A stretch of 64,000 nucleotides of DNA from Azadirachta indica (taxonomy: Eukaryota > Streptophyta > Magnoliopsida > Sapindales > Meliaceae). The stretch is taken from positions 11,293,368 to 11,357,367 of the forward strand of contig CM040453.1 of assembly GCA_022749755.1 (NCBI GenBank), read 5' to 3'. Positions 1 to 11,552 of this stretch are shown piece by piece. The first letter of the stretch is position 1. Each line of letters starts with the position of its first letter. The translations under genes and the position numbers were made by a program. Under the pieces are notes generated by a model. It saw nothing but the letters and a program-made list of their open reading frames with translations, made no database searches and was not told the origin of the DNA.

Positions 1-507
1 TTGCTTGTTGATGACGACAATCCTTTTCAAACTTGTCATTTGCTTTCTTTCTGCCAAAGTAGTTTTCGGACAAGAAGACACAGGTGGAAAATAGCATTGG
101 CCTTGGACACAGGTGGGATATCAGGAAATGGTGGACAAGAAAACCTCAACAATAACAGCCCTGATCTTGGTGGTACTAGATTGGGTAGGATTGTGAGTGC
201 AGGTGGTAGACAGTTGCTAGAGAAGCTGAACACAGCAAGAAAGAACTTTCCCATGAAAATATTTCTGCTTCTATTGGGTTTCTACACGGCAAATGCTCTC
301 GCTACCATCCTTGGGCAGACTGGTGATTGGGATGTACTAGTCGCTGGAGTCGTGGTTGCTGCCATTGAGGGTATAGGTATGCTTATGTACAGAAAACCTT
401 CTTCCCTGTCAACCGGGAGGTTGCAGTCGTTTGTGGTAATGATGAACTATTGGAAAGCCGGTGTGTGCTTAGGCCTCTTTGTTGATGCTTTTAAATTAGG
501 AAGTTAA
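1..507 (+). CDS. Ycf20-like chloroplast membrane protein (DUF565), 5' incomplete
   Basis: The frame is open from the first base and ends in TAA at 505-507, giving 168 visible residues; the true start lies upstream of the window. The first ~80 residues are rich in Ser, Asn, Arg and Gly and poorly conserved, as expected for a transit peptide and linker. The rest is a recognisable Ycf20 core: a hydrophobic stretch after KNFPMKIFLLLLGFYTANA, a second membrane segment around VLVAGVVVAAIEGIGMLM, and the hallmark C-terminus NYWKAGVCLGLFVDAFKLG. In plants this nuclear-encoded family sits in chloroplasts, and Arabidopsis members (NPQ6/NPQ7 type) affect non-photochemical quenching; that role is family knowledge. 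No intron is visible in this part. The gene is convergent with the FAR1-domain gene downstream. Confidence 0.88.
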   Translation: MLVDDDNPFQTCHLLSFCQSSFRTRRHRWKIALALDTGGISGNGGQENLNNNSPDLGGTRLGRIVSAGGRQLLEKLNTARKNFPMKIFLLLLGFYTANALATILGQTGDWDVLVAGVVVAAIEGIGMLMYRKPSSLSTGRLQSFVVMMNYWKAGVCLGLFVDAFKLGS

Positions 508-944
508 TCGGCATAGGTATCGCATAAGCGGGGGTTCGGATTCTTTGCTTTCTACGCTAATAATGTCTCTGCTGTCGCAGCCTAATTTGATTCAAACTTG
601 GTGCAATGATATTTCTCAAGTAATATTGCCCAGTATTCATCTTATGCAGTTGCACTGAGATCTTTCTCTCCAGATTCCGACCAATTATCGAGAGTCTTCT
701 AGATGCAATGAAATGGCAGAATTCTTTCATCATCTTGTTTTCTAGAGATGATATTTTCTGACTCTGTAGAAGAAGTTGCAATAAGTAATACCATAGCAGT
801 TTAGATGCTTGTAATTGCAATCCAAATGTAGAATTGGAAGTAATCAACTTCCGGTGTACACAGTCACTGTGGATTTTATTTTTTATTTTTTAATTTTATG
901 AAATTCCCTTCTTTCTTTTTATTACAGTTGAAAAGTTCCAACAT
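508..944 (+). other. 3' flank of the Ycf20-like gene
   Basis: No open frame resembles a protein. The first few hundred bases are probably the 3' UTR, since base composition stays gene-like to about 870 and then falls into a T-rich tract. No clear polyadenylation signal can be chosen. Confidence 0.4.
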
Positions 945-1508
945 AAATCAGGCACTGCAATCCGGTGAAGGATCTTTGGCCCCTGCAGAAAAGTTCATAT
1001 TTGACAAAAGGGAAAAACATGTAAAAATGATCTCTTCTGGCCAGATGCCTGCCTGCGAATATTTAGCAGTTACTTTGTTATCATTCACTTTGAAATTAGA
1101 GGTGTCAAACGGGTCGACCTAATACAATATGAGCCATTACATTGGCTCACACTTGACTTGAAATGAAATGGGATATGAAACTAACGGGTCGAAACCAGTA
1201 TGACACAAGCCATTGTATTGGCACATAGTCTAAAAACAAAATGAAATTATACTAACTGAGCCAACACGACACGTTCGACATCTCTAATTTAGAGGTTTTA
1301 TACCTCAGGTGAAGAAAGAAAGATTCAGAAATCACATCTATCATAATTTATTAAGTATTCAGCCAAATGTAATCCCCGAAATTCTTTCAAAATCACTTTG
1401 TTTACAACACCCGCATCTGTTTCATACAGAAGACATAAATATATGCATTGATTAAGAATAACATAACTTGCAATGTAGTCAGCTACCTAGTAAGGTTAGA
1501 AACAGAAG
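945..1508. repeat. Segment duplicated at 18180-18820
   Basis: This stretch aligns by eye, in the same orientation, with 18180-18820. Both carry the blocks GGTGAAGGATCTTTG, TTTGACAAAAGGG, GACATCTCTAATTTA and AGACATAAATATATGCATTG in the same order. Similarity stops sharply after AACAGAA on both sides. With the FAR1-BAHD tandem repeat lying between the two, it looks like the edge of one larger duplicated unit. Confidence 0.75.
1093..1290. mobile_element. Small terminal-inverted-repeat element (MITE), about 200 bp
   Basis: The left end AAATTAGAGGTGTCAAACGG and the reverse complement of the right end, AAATTAGAGATGTCGAACGT, match over roughly 24 bp. There is no coding capacity. The same element sits at the same relative place in the duplicate segment (18311-18602), so it inserted before that duplication. 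The target-site duplication is not clear, so the superfamily is left open. Confidence 0.6.
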
Positions 1509-1879
1509 CGAGGTGGCACTATTGAAGAACACTGTACTATAATCTATGCCTTTCTCTTTTCCATCACCACAATAGCTGCTCTGTACACCAATTTCGCATA
1601 CTATGATCGGTGATGAAGAACCAAAGGAGCCAAGCCTGAAAATCATCCACCTAGCATTTCTGATGCAGCAAGTGGTATCAGGCTATAGTCTTCGTCCTCA
1701 AGTTTATCAAATGTACAAACACCTTGCATAACGGCTAAGCACCTGAGAAATGCAACAGAAAATCCGAACATAAATACCTGTCGGAGTTGATATTTAACTT
1801 CATAGATCAAATATCCATGAAAATGATATAAGGAGAAATTTTATGAATTTGCATTACAATGTTGAAACTATCTGGGATC
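1509..1879 (-). other. Probable 3' UTR of the FAR1-domain gene
   Basis: Non-coding sequence directly downstream (lower coordinates) of the stop codon of the minus-strand FAR1-domain gene. Base composition is gene-like rather than the extreme AT of the intergenic DNA. No other gene is seen. Confidence 0.35.
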
Positions 1880-4257
1880 CTAATGGGTTTTCCCTTCAGA
1901 TTCAATCTTATTTACACTGTCTACTATATACTGGATCTTTTTTGAGAGGTCCTGTGTGTGCTCCTCAATGTGATTAAGTAGAAGATCAAGACATCTCCGG
2001 AGTGATGCAGACCGCTTTCTCTCAATCAGCAGCTGCTGAGTAAGCTCTTGAACTCTCCTGTCTTCAGTCTACAAAAGCATAGCAGCCAAAAGGGGAAGAA
2101 AATAAAGCACAAATCATAAGATTTTAATTACTTTCAAGTAATTTCATAGCTATAATTAAGCTCAAATATTAATGAATTCCTGAAATGAGAATCAAGAAAA
2201 AATACAGGCATCAGGACAAGGGGAAGAACACGGAAGACAAGAAACGACCATGAATCATGCATAGCTTTGAAGAACACATGGGAAGATCCCAGAAAATTAT
2301 CAATAAGTTTTCAGCTTTCAATATATTCCTTACATCGGATTAAATGGAATAAAACAATCTGATCCTGAAACAGATGCCGAAAAGGGAACTTATTCATCTC
2401 TAATGTCAAACAAAATGTTTACCACAGTAATTGCTCATCTGCTTTACCATTCTTGCATATATACTTCAGTGTCCTGGTTTGGATTAAGCCAAGCCTGTAG
2501 TTCTTAATACAGTAACTACTGACAGAAAGACAAGTCCAAACATATCACATATAATGATATTGAAAAAAGCGAACTCAAATTTATTACATTCAACGTTAAA
2601 GATAATTGCAGGGGCAAAAGCTAACCGCTATCTGGTTATAAAGCACTGTCTTCGGAGGTTGGCTGCTGCCAGCCAAAACATGAGTGTGTTCCTTCACAAA
2701 CTTTGTGACAATCCACTTTTCAGAGCTCATTTTCCTTACTGAAATCATCGCTTTGCAGCCAACCCGAGTGGGAGCCCGTGGCCTAATATTCTTCACTTCA
2801 TGCTTGGGAGGCTTTCGGTAGCCCTCTTTATTACATACAAAGGATTGGGAAATGATCGATCCATCACGTTTAGAGCGAGTATGATAATTTATACGGGTTA
2901 TAAAACCCAAACGCATACCATATGCACAATAAAATGCATGTGCTGCGGATACTGATTCGAATTCCTGACCCACATACGGTTCATCTCCATCAACTATAGT
3001 TAACTGCACTCCAGAAGAACTTTGAGTCATTTTATCATTTTTTTCAACTTGAGAGACCATTTCAACTGAACTTCCGATTGTTGTTCCATCATTACCTTGT
3101 TGAAGTGTGTTATCAGTTGAATCATAAACCATCTCTTCACTTGTATCATTGAAACATTGTTCAAGCTGAATACTTGAACAGCATTCAGAATCCTCTACAA
3201 CATAAAAATTCCACACTATTACTTTCATTTATATATGTAATATCATAAAAACGAAAAACAACAGAACATGGGATGGTCCATAGTGTTAAGCAACTCTCAT
3301 TACCTAGTTGTTCATCACCATCATTTCTGTCATCAGACATCTCATCATGAGAATCGTAATCCTTTTGCTCGAGCTGAGTATCTATACCATGTTCAGACTT
3401 CACTGTAAAATGAAAATTCTGTATTACTACTTCCATTCTCATATCTGCTCCAAATAACTTTACACTTTTAAAAAGATAATAAAATTTTTAAATAATTTCA
3501 TCATCATTATGTGGAAGATAAACGAAACAGTGTTCACAGTAAAGAAATTTTCTACGTAACACAAGATACCAACAGAAATAATTAAACCCAAGGCAATAGA
3601 AGATAAATTTCAATGACATACAACAGGTAGTCTAATCTGATCCACTAACAAATCGTGCTGTGCAAATAAATTAACAACTTTCCCCCAATGTAAACCCTCT
3701 TTTTCACCCAAAAAGAAAAGGGACCTTTTGAGTCTTGATTCAAAATACTTATCAAGACTTTAATAAAGTTTGAAGTTTTGATAAATTTTAAATATGATCT
3801 CCCAAAGATAACAAAAACAACTCATTATTCTTATAAGACTGTAAACGACTATCTTAACCATTCTAAGAAAACATAAATTTTCTTAAGGTTTCATATCTTT
3901 GGTTTCAAAAGGAAAAACTTGCACTGGATTTTTAACAGCAGCTGCTCAGAAAATATAAGTTGTGATCTTTTCACATTTTCTTCACATACTCATAACAACA
4001 TGGAAATCCAATCATGTACAAGAGATTTGGCAATAGCAATGACCATTTTTCAATTGTAATCAAATTATATCATACAAAATTTTTTTTTGGCTGAAAAATA
4101 ACAGAACCTTACAAAATTTTTCACCACAATTCTCATTGATTTTGCATATAAGACTGTTTCCCCCTTTCATATCAGTATGGTATATTGAAATTTAAAAAGA
4201 AAATGAAAGCCAGAAACGAAATTCGACAATTTAATATAAGGAACTATAAAACTCACT
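1880..4257 (-). CDS. FAR1/FHY3-domain transcription factor, FRF type (FAR1 domain plus C-terminal helix)
   Basis: Model: exon 1 ends at 4257, then 3304-3402, 2626-3194 and 1880-2068; every junction is GT-AG and the phases close, giving 285 aa. Exon 1 would contribute only the A of the start codon; exon 2 begins TG-AAG, so ATG forms on splicing. An alternative is an ATG at 3436 or 3442 with that intron retained. Residues about 106-208 are the FAR1 DNA-binding domain (PYVGQEFESVSAAHAFY... to VKEHTHV), with zinc ligands Cys154, Cys180, His203 and His205. The last exon encodes a charged helical tail (TEDRRVQELTQQL, then HIEEHTQDLSKK) typical of short FRF proteins. There is no MULE transposase or SWIM domain, so this is not full-length FAR1/FHY3. 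Probably nuclear. A decayed paralogue lies at 9260-11526. Confidence 0.8.
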
Positions 4258-4380
4258 TGGGATTAACTTTATAAGGCCCAAGAAAATCAATCAACTCGAC
4301 GGAGGGAAGAGACAGAGACTTTCTGTTTGGTTACTGCGAAAATCTGGGAGGGGCTTTGTTTTTCTGTACAATAAGTTACG
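4258..4380 (-). promoter_or_regulatory. 5' leader exon and start region of the FAR1-domain gene
   Basis: On the minus strand this is a CT-rich leader without any ATG. It runs into a donor of consensus AA|GTGAGT at 4255-4256. Absence of an upstream ATG makes the junction-spanning ATG the first start codon if the intron is removed as modelled. No TATA box could be assigned with confidence. Confidence 0.45.
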
Positions 4381-4460
4381 GTGCCCGATCTGGACCGTCC
4401 GTTAAGTTTGACAATTTATTTAGAGAATTTTGATGGACGGACCTGATGAATATTAAAAGA

Positions 4461-5695
4461 CAGGGACAATGATATATACCCTCGTACGTTTACTTTAATA
4501 AACAGATAATTTCTTAATATTTATAAAAAATAAATACTCTTTTAATATTTGATTAAATAAGTAAAAACCTCCTTCACTTTTATTTCTTTAATTTATTATT
4601 ATTTATATTTCTAATTATAATAATAATATAATATATATTTTATTTAATTATAATATTATAATTTCTATTTTAATATATTTTTTTAAGTATAACAATTTAA
4701 TTTTTATTTAATATTTCTTTTACGGTATACTCAACACTAAATAAATTTTTAATTTATAATTTTAATTAAAAATTTTAAATAATATAATTATTAAAAAATT
4801 TAAATAATAAATTAAATTACACTCATATGCTAAATTATTTTTAACCCTTTTCTTTTACTTTTATAATAATAATTTGATATTTAATTATTAAAAAAATTTA
4901 GTTGAAATATTTTTTAACCTTATATTTTTATATGAAATATATTTATTTAAAAAATTATATTAATTCACTATATTTTTTTAAAAAATTTGAAAATATAAAT
5001 AATAAATACATGTTATATATATTACAAATAAAAATAATGAAAATTTTTTATTTTTTAATTAAAATTAAATCTAATTACTAATTCTATTAACAAATGATAC
5101 TAAATTTTTTTTACTCTTTTATTTATATTTTTTTATGATTTTTCTCAAGAAAATATAATAAATTTAATATAATCTTTTAAACAAAAATATTAATATAAAA
5201 ATAAAATGTTAAAATATATTTTAAAATTTTTTTAATAATTACATATCAAATTTATTACAGAAAAAAAGAAAAAAAATTTGTAATTATTTTAATATGAGTT
5301 TAACCTAACTCATTGTTTAATTTTTTTAATAATATTTTTTTAAAATTATTGAAATAAAAAATTAAAAATGTATTTGATTTTGAGTATATTGTGAAAAAAA
5401 AAAAAATATTAAATATAAAACTAAATTGTTATAGTTAAAAGAAGTATATTGTAGAAAAATATTAAAATAGGGACTAAAGTGTTAGGATTAAACAAAATAT
5501 ATATTATATTGTTATTATACAAAAGATTAATTTATTTATATAAATAATAATAAATTAATTGATCAACTAATAAAAAGAAAAGTCAAGTAAATATCTACCT
5601 ATTTATCCAAATGTTAAAGGTATCTGTTTTTTCTTAAAAATTAGAAAAATATTTGCCTAATAAGACAAACGTCAGGGGTTATATGTCATTATTTC
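4461..5695. mobile_element. 1.2 kb non-autonomous TIR element, present only in copy A
   Basis: The element is flanked by the 8-bp direct repeat TTAAAAGA (4453-4460 and 5696-5703). Its ends are imperfect inverted repeats: left AATGATATATACCC then ACGTTT, right (reverse complement) AATGACATATAACCC then ACGTTT. Copy B at about 11950 keeps the empty site, a single ATTAAAAGA followed by the same flank. The interior is extremely AT-rich with no transposase frame. An 8-bp duplication fits hAT or Mutator-type elements; which one is undecided. Confidence 0.75.
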
Positions 5696-5703
5696 TTAAA
5701 AGA

Positions 5704-7385
5704 TATGATGTAAAATTAAATGAAAAGGTATCAAATTAACTAAATAAATCATTTTAACAATAAAATAGCAAACATAAGTTGCATTTATAATCTTTTTAAA
5801 ATCAAAATATTATAAATTATTTTGTATTATTTTTAAAAAAATTCTTTATCATTTAGAAATATGAAGAGATTTTAAATTGACAATGAGAGACATGCTATAA
5901 ATTTCATTAAAAAAAATACTTCATGTTTTGCAATTAATTAATGATACATTAATTAATTTTTTGTACTTCGTTGAGCTTTTTTGTTTTAAAGTATTTTATA
6001 ACAACAATACTGAAAATTATAAAAGACAACATTATTAAAAAAAAAAAGAAATGACTTTTGAATATAATTTAGCCCTAATGATAATTTGTCTACATAATTG
6101 ATAATTTAAAACTACTCTTTTATTTTTAGTTTTCTTTAATATTGTATTAAAAATTTTAATTTGTTGAAGTTAAAAAAATTTTATGAAATATAACCTCTAG
6201 ATTCAATTAAAAACAATAATTTTTATTGGTTTCTTTCACCTACTTTTATGTCTTAAAAGTCATTAAAATTGCGATAGGTATATTAAAGATAACATCTATA
6301 CTAAGTTTAGTGTTTGAGAAAATGCAAGTAAAATTAAAAAATGATGACAAAACTACAAAATTATTTAAATTTGGAGTAAATTCATACACTTGTGATCCTT
6401 TGACTAAATTAAAAATATTTCATATTATAGAGGTAATTTTATTGTAAGTTGATTCATATCAACATTATAACTTTTCTTAAACATTAAATAAATAATATCA
6501 AGTTATAGTCTTAGAGTATTAGTAAAAAAATGAATAAAGACATATTTTGAACATTTAAAATAAATCGATTTAAGATGAAAACCTATCTACAAGGTATAAT
6601 AATATTAACGATACGAGCTTGTTTTATATAAAATAATGCAATATACTTATCCTGTTGTGGCATGTCCCATATAATTTATTTTTCTTTTACTTTCAAAAAT
6701 TTTTATTTATTTTTATAAAATTATAAAATACGATATAAATAATATTATATTATCACATTAATTTATATAAATGAGTTTATATATATAGGGAGAAATGAGG
6801 AATCCATTGAATCCATTCACACCCTTTATTGAGAACTTGCTGATTGCAAGATGTATTAAAAAATTATTACCTACGTCTTTTGGTGTTCGAATCACTTTAT
6901 TGTTTATTAGTATCGAACAGATAAAAATTACAGAATTTAAGTACAATATGCAAATACTTTCACATCTGATCAGACTAATATATAACATTTACAAAACTAT
7001 GAACATAATTGTAAAATATTACAAATTAGAGTACCAAATTAAAATTTACCAGAATTTTTGAGAATGAATGATACCAAAGGAGAGGGTACCGAAACAATAA
7101 ATAGGGTTACGATTGAAATTTTTCCATTATTGTAAATAGGGGACCAAAGTGAAATGTGCTAAAATTTTGGAGAATGAAATCGGTGTGTTGAACTCTCCTT
7201 TTATAGCTGATTCATAATTTCTTTTTCCCAGGAAACAATGCATAACAAGGTAAAGGAATTTATTAAAGAGAAACAACCAAATTACAAATCAAGGGACCGC
7301 GAAAAAGAGCTCAATCATGAAATAAACATAAAACATATATAAGCAAATAAAAATTTTGTGAAAAAACACCTAAAAATCATAACAC
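5704..7385. other. AT-rich spacer of copy A
   Basis: No gene seen. From about 5704 to 6780 it matches copy B 13320-14770 apart from indels. About 6780-7205 has no counterpart in copy B and carries phrases common in plant transposon debris (GGACCAAAGTGAAATGTGC); its edges GGGAGAA and TTCTCC hint weakly at inverted ends. The small open frames here (6226-6447, 6795-7061) resemble nothing and lie in AT-rich repeat. Confidence 0.45.
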
Positions 7386-7391
7386 TTTATT
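7386..7391 (-). terminator. Polyadenylation signal AATAAA of BAHD copy A
   Basis: The plus strand reads TTTATT, that is AATAAA on the gene strand, about 32 nt past the stop. The homologous signal is kept at 15026-15031 behind copy B. Confidence 0.5.
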
Positions 7392-7422
7392 GAAAGCTTT
7401 AAGATCCCAAGGTACTTAGTTT

Positions 7423-8718
7423 TCATAGTTTAGCCCTTTTTGACAGAAACGGTTGAGTATATGAAAGGAATTCAAGATCCTCTTCAAATTTAGCCATTTC
7501 TTCCTTAGATAATGTAAGGAATGCTTGAACTCCTACGCCATCGTTGGTGGGTGTCAAGCATGCAGCCTTATAATTCCCAGGAATAAAGGACATTAACGTG
7601 GGCTTTCCCCATCCAAAATCGGCTTCGTAAAATGGAAGTCTAGAAACATCAGAAATAAAAAACACCATACTGTTTGCAAGTCCTTTAACTAGACCATCAA
7701 CGTGCATGTTCCTCTTATATTGATCAACCACGTTCTTGACAGATTTGTGAACTTCTACTGCTATATCATGATAGTCAATTCCCTTGTCAATCGGCAATTT
7801 TGCGATGCCTATTGTCACAAGGTTTCCAATAGACTGCGGTGGTAATGGTGGATTCACTTTATCTCGTAGATTGATGGCACTTCCTACTACCATTTGTTTA
7901 GCAGTAGATTCATGTGTTTCTCTATCTGTATTTGTATGCTTTATCAGTGTACCTGCAATAAGTGCGGATATGGCCTCAAAACGTGTTGGATGATCCAAGT
8001 ATCGCCCTCTGCCAATTTTTTCTCTTAGAGCAGCTATCTTTCTATCATCAAACGTAAAATATTTTCCTACCATTTCAGTTGGATGGTAAAGACAATGATT
8101 TTGTTCGTGAAGACTTCTCAATGATGCAAAGACCTCATACGGAGAATAGATGGAGGAGTAATCCACAACCACATTCTTTATATCATTGGCGCCACCTGCA
8201 ACTTCTGCCCAACTTTTGACAAAGTAAGCACAAGTTGCTCCATCGAAAATAATATGATTAAAGCAAACAGAGATTGCAATCCCACCGGAATCGAAGTAAT
8301 TGACCTGCAAGATTAGGTTGACAGGATAAGTAGTTGGAATTTCTTTCATATTACCATTTAACGGGACTAGCTGGTTGAACAGATTGCTCTCATTTTTCTG
8401 AAGAAGCTCAGACATTTCACCAACAGTTACTTGAGTTTCGATAAAGAAGACACCATGATCATTACAGTCAATCGAAGCTCCATCTTTTTTTTGTCCTGCA
8501 AAAGGGTAGTAATAAGTTAATGTTTTGGACAGAGAGTTTTTGAGATGGCTTGAGATTTTCACGGCATCTTTGCTTTGTGTTGATGAGTAAAAGAGAATCA
8601 TGGAAAAGTACTCATTAGGACCAACATTATCTGGAAGGAAAAACTTGTGGGTTCTTAAGTGGGTTGGGGTGGGTGAAGATGGTTTGATGATTTCCGTAGA
8701 AATTATTTTAATTTCCAT
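7423..8718 (-). CDS. BAHD acyltransferase, vinorine synthase-like, copy A
   Basis: Single-exon frame of 431 aa, the normal BAHD length. The family transfers an acyl group from acyl-CoA to an alcohol or amine in the cytosol. The catalytic motif HxxxD is HIIFD at residues 155-159, followed by Gly160; the structural DFGWG motif is at 367-371 (YEADFGWGKP). The start MEIKIISTEIIKPSSPTP and the RLPFYEADFGWG context resemble the vinorine synthase / stemmadenine acetyltransferase clade. Acceptor and donor cannot be read from sequence. A TATA box lies ~60 bp upstream. The tandem paralogue at 15064-16359 has the same length and about 89% identity by hand count. Confidence 0.92.
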   Translation of the reverse strand: MEIKIISTEIIKPSSPTPTHLRTHKFFLPDNVGPNEYFSMILFYSSTQSKDAVKISSHLKNSLSKTLTYYYPFAGQKKDGASIDCNDHGVFFIETQVTVGEMSELLQKNESNLFNQLVPLNGNMKEIPTTYPVNLILQVNYFDSGGIAISVCFNHIIFDGATCAYFVKSWAEVAGGANDIKNVVVDYSSIYSPYEVFASLRSLHEQNHCLYHPTEMVGKYFTFDDRKIAALREKIGRGRYLDHPTRFEAISALIAGTLIKHTNTDRETHESTAKQMVVGSAINLRDKVNPPLPPQSIGNLVTIGIAKLPIDKGIDYHDIAVEVHKSVKNVVDQYKRNMHVDGLVKGLANSMVFFISDVSRLPFYEADFGWGKPTLMSFIPGNYKAACLTPTNDGVGVQAFLTLSKEEMAKFEEDLEFLSYTQPFLSKRAKL

Positions 8719-8777
8719 TTCTGTTTTCCTATTAGAAAGAAAGTGGATTTGATGAATTTCTCAAGTTCAATTACATC

Positions 8778-8785
8778 TTTTTATA
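8778..8785 (-). promoter_or_regulatory. TATA box of BAHD copy A
   Basis: On the gene strand TATAAAAA, 60 bp before the ATG, in a block otherwise conserved with copy B. In copy B the first base is changed (CATAAAAA). Confidence 0.6.
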
Positions 8786-9228
8786 GACAGAAATAGGAGC
8801 AATAGGATAGGATATGGTGAATTTAAGATTACGATTACATCATAATCAAACCACATGATTACGATTCATGTTTCGATCGATTTCTTTTAAATTTCCATAA
8901 TTTGACTTAAGAAGTAAATATTTAAACCAACACCAATCACAATCACAATCACAATATAAGCAATTAAAATACGAAAATTTTATCTCAACTTGTCATTATT
9001 TAGTCAAAAACTTAAAACTAAAAAATAAAGTATTAATTTTGTATACGCAACAAGATTCTAGAGATCAAAAATTGAGAGTCTTTTGTTTATACATGAATTA
9101 AATAAAAGTTTAAGTTTTAGAATTTATATTTTAATAGGGCTTTGATACTTAAAAATTGACAACGTACTCGAGGCCGAGCTTAACCCAAATTATGTGGTTT
9201 TATTTAAGAAAGAAAAATTGAACTAATT
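8786..9228. other. Upstream region of BAHD copy A and the tandem junction
   Basis: AT-rich with a short (CACAAT)n run near 8936-8954. Similarity to copy B (16430-16860) continues to about 9215. The junction between the two tandem units falls at about 9215-9229. No gene. Confidence 0.5.
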
Positions 9229-9259
9229 TTGCCTTACGACGTTGATGCTATCAGGGATC

Positions 9260-11526
9260 CTAACATGTTTTCCCTTCAGATTCTATCTTATTCGCACTGT
9301 CCACTATTTGCTGGACTTCCGGATGTGATTGAATAGAAGGTCGAGACATCTCCGGAGTGATGCAAACCGCTTTCTCTCAATCAGAAGCTGCTAAGTAAGT
9401 TCTTGAACTCTCCTGTCTTCGGTCTACAAAAAGCAAAGCAGCCGAAAGGGAAATAAGATAAAAGCACAAATCATAAGATTTTAATTACTTTCAAGTAATT
9501 TTATAGCTATAATAAAGCACAAATTCTAATCAATTGCTGAAATGAGAATCAAGAAAAAATATGAGCATCAGGACAACGGGGAGAACATGGAAGACAAAAA
9601 ACAACCATGAAGCAAGAATGGCTTTAAGACCACGTGGGAAGATCCAAGATAATTATCAATAGGTTTTCAGCTTCCGGTATATTCCTTACATTGGATTAAA
9701 TCAAATAAAATAATCAGATCCTGAAAACAGATACAGAAAAGGGAATTTATTCATTCCTCCTGTCGAACAAGATGTTTACCACAGTAATTGTTCATCTACT
9801 TTACCATTCTTGCATATATACTAAAATGAATGCAGATCATAGGGTTTCAGCCTCCTGGTGTGGATTAAGCCAAGCCTATAGTTCTTCTTATGGTAACTAC
9901 TGATAGAAAGACAAGTCCAACATATCATATATAATGATATTGAACAAAGAAAACTCAAATTTATTACATTCAAAGTTAAAAATAATTGCAGGGTCAAAAA
10001 CAAACCACTATCTGATTATAAAGCACTATCTTCTGAAATTGGCTGCCGCCGGCCAAAACATGAGTGTGTTCCTTCAAAATTTTGTAACACAAGTGGGAGC
10101 CCGCGGCCTAATATTCTTTACTTCATGTTCGGGAGGCTTGCGGGTAACCCTCTTTACTACATACAAAGGATTGGGAAATGATCGATCCGTAACGTTTAGA
10201 GGGATTATGATAATTTATACGGGTTATAAAGCCCAAACGAATACCATATGCACGATAAAATGCATGTACTGCGGATACTGATTCGAATTCCTGACCCACA
10301 TACGGTTCATCTCCATCAACTGTAGTTAACTGCACTCTGGAAGGACTTTGAGTCATTTTATCATTTTTTTCAACGTGAGAGACCTTTTAAACTGAACTTC
10401 CGATTGTTGTTTCATCACTACCTAGCTGAAGTGTGTTGTCAGTAGAATCATAAAGCATCTCGGCACTTATATCATTGGAACATTGCTGAATACTTGAACA
10501 GAGATCAGAATCCTCTACAACATAAGAATTCCACACCATTACTTTCATTTACATACGTAATGTCACAAAAACAAAAAACAACAGAACACGGGATAGTCCA
10601 TATTATTAAGCACCTCTCATTACCTTGCTGTTCATCACTATCATTTCTGTTTATCATTTTTCCCAGGCTGAGTATCTGTACCATGTTCAGAATTCACTGT
10701 AAAATGAAAATTCTATATTATTACTTCCATTCTCATATCTGCTACTAATAACTTTACCCTTTTAAGAAGATAATAAAATTTTTAAATAATTTCATGATCA
10801 TAATGCACACGATAAACGAAACAGTATTCACGGTAAAGAAATTTTCCATGTAACGCAAGATGGCAACAGAAATAATTGAACCCAAGTCAATAGAAGATAA
10901 ATTTCAATGACATTCAACAGGTAGTCTCATCTGATCCGCTAACAAATCATGTTATGCAAACACATTAACAATATCCCCAAATGTAATCACTCTTTTTCAC
11001 CCAAAAAGAAAAAGAAAAGGGGAGCTTTTGACTCTTGATTCCAAATGCTTTCAGGACTTCAATAAAGTTTGAAGTTTCAATAAAATTTTAAATATTATCT
11101 CCCAAAAAATAACGAAACCAACTCTTTACTCTTATCAGACTGTAAACTACTTTCTTAAACATACTAACAAAACATAAATTTTCTTAAGGTTTCGCATCTT
11201 TGGTTTCAAAAGCAAAAGCTTGCACCGGATTTTTAACAGCAGCTGCTCAGTAAAAGTTGTGATATTTTTATATTTTCTTCACATACTCACATAACAACAT
11301 GGGACAGATTTGGCAATAAAAATGATCATTTTTCAAGTGTAATAGAATTATATTATACAAAATTATGTTTTTGCTGAAAAATAACAGAACCTCACAAAAC
11401 TTTTGGCCATACTTCTCATTGATTTTGCATATAAAACTGTTTCTCCCTTTCATATCAATTTGATGTATTGAAATATAAAAAGAAAATGAAACCAAGAAAT
11501 GAAAAGGAACTATAAAACTGGCTTGG
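9260..11526 (-). pseudogene. FAR1-domain (FRF) pseudogene, copy B
   Basis: Collinear with the intact gene at 1880-4257 but broken in several places. About 55 bp are missing from the FAR1 exon near 10080-10091, removing the second zinc-ligand Cys region and shifting frame. A one-base insertion near 10141 shifts frame again after KEGY. An in-frame TAA interrupts the segment near 10385-10395. About 30 bp are missing from the last exon near 9318. The exon 1 donor GTGAGT has become GCCAGT. Only fragments of the domain (VGQEFESVSAVHAFYRAYG) remain readable. Loss looks complete; any transcript would not encode a FAR1 domain. Confidence 0.88.
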
Positions 11527-11552
11527 GGGTTAACTTAATAAAGCCCAAGAAA

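Larger units (their letters stand above)
1848..9215. repeat. Tandem duplication, copy A (FAR1-domain gene + BAHD gene)
   Basis: Collinear by eye with copy B (about 9229-16860): FAR1-domain exons, their introns, the promoter side, AT-rich spacer, acyltransferase and its upstream region follow in the same order. Homology starts around GGGATCCTAA (1875 and 9255) and ends past the BAHD promoter near TTGACAACGTA. The copies differ by transposon insertions and small indels, and the BAHD proteins differ at about 49 of 431 residues by hand count. Confidence 0.9.

Noticed and set aside
6795..7061. 88-codon plus-strand frame in copy A
   Set aside because: Falls inside a copy-A-only insertion of transposon-like sequence; Ile/Lys/Asn-rich as expected from AT bias.
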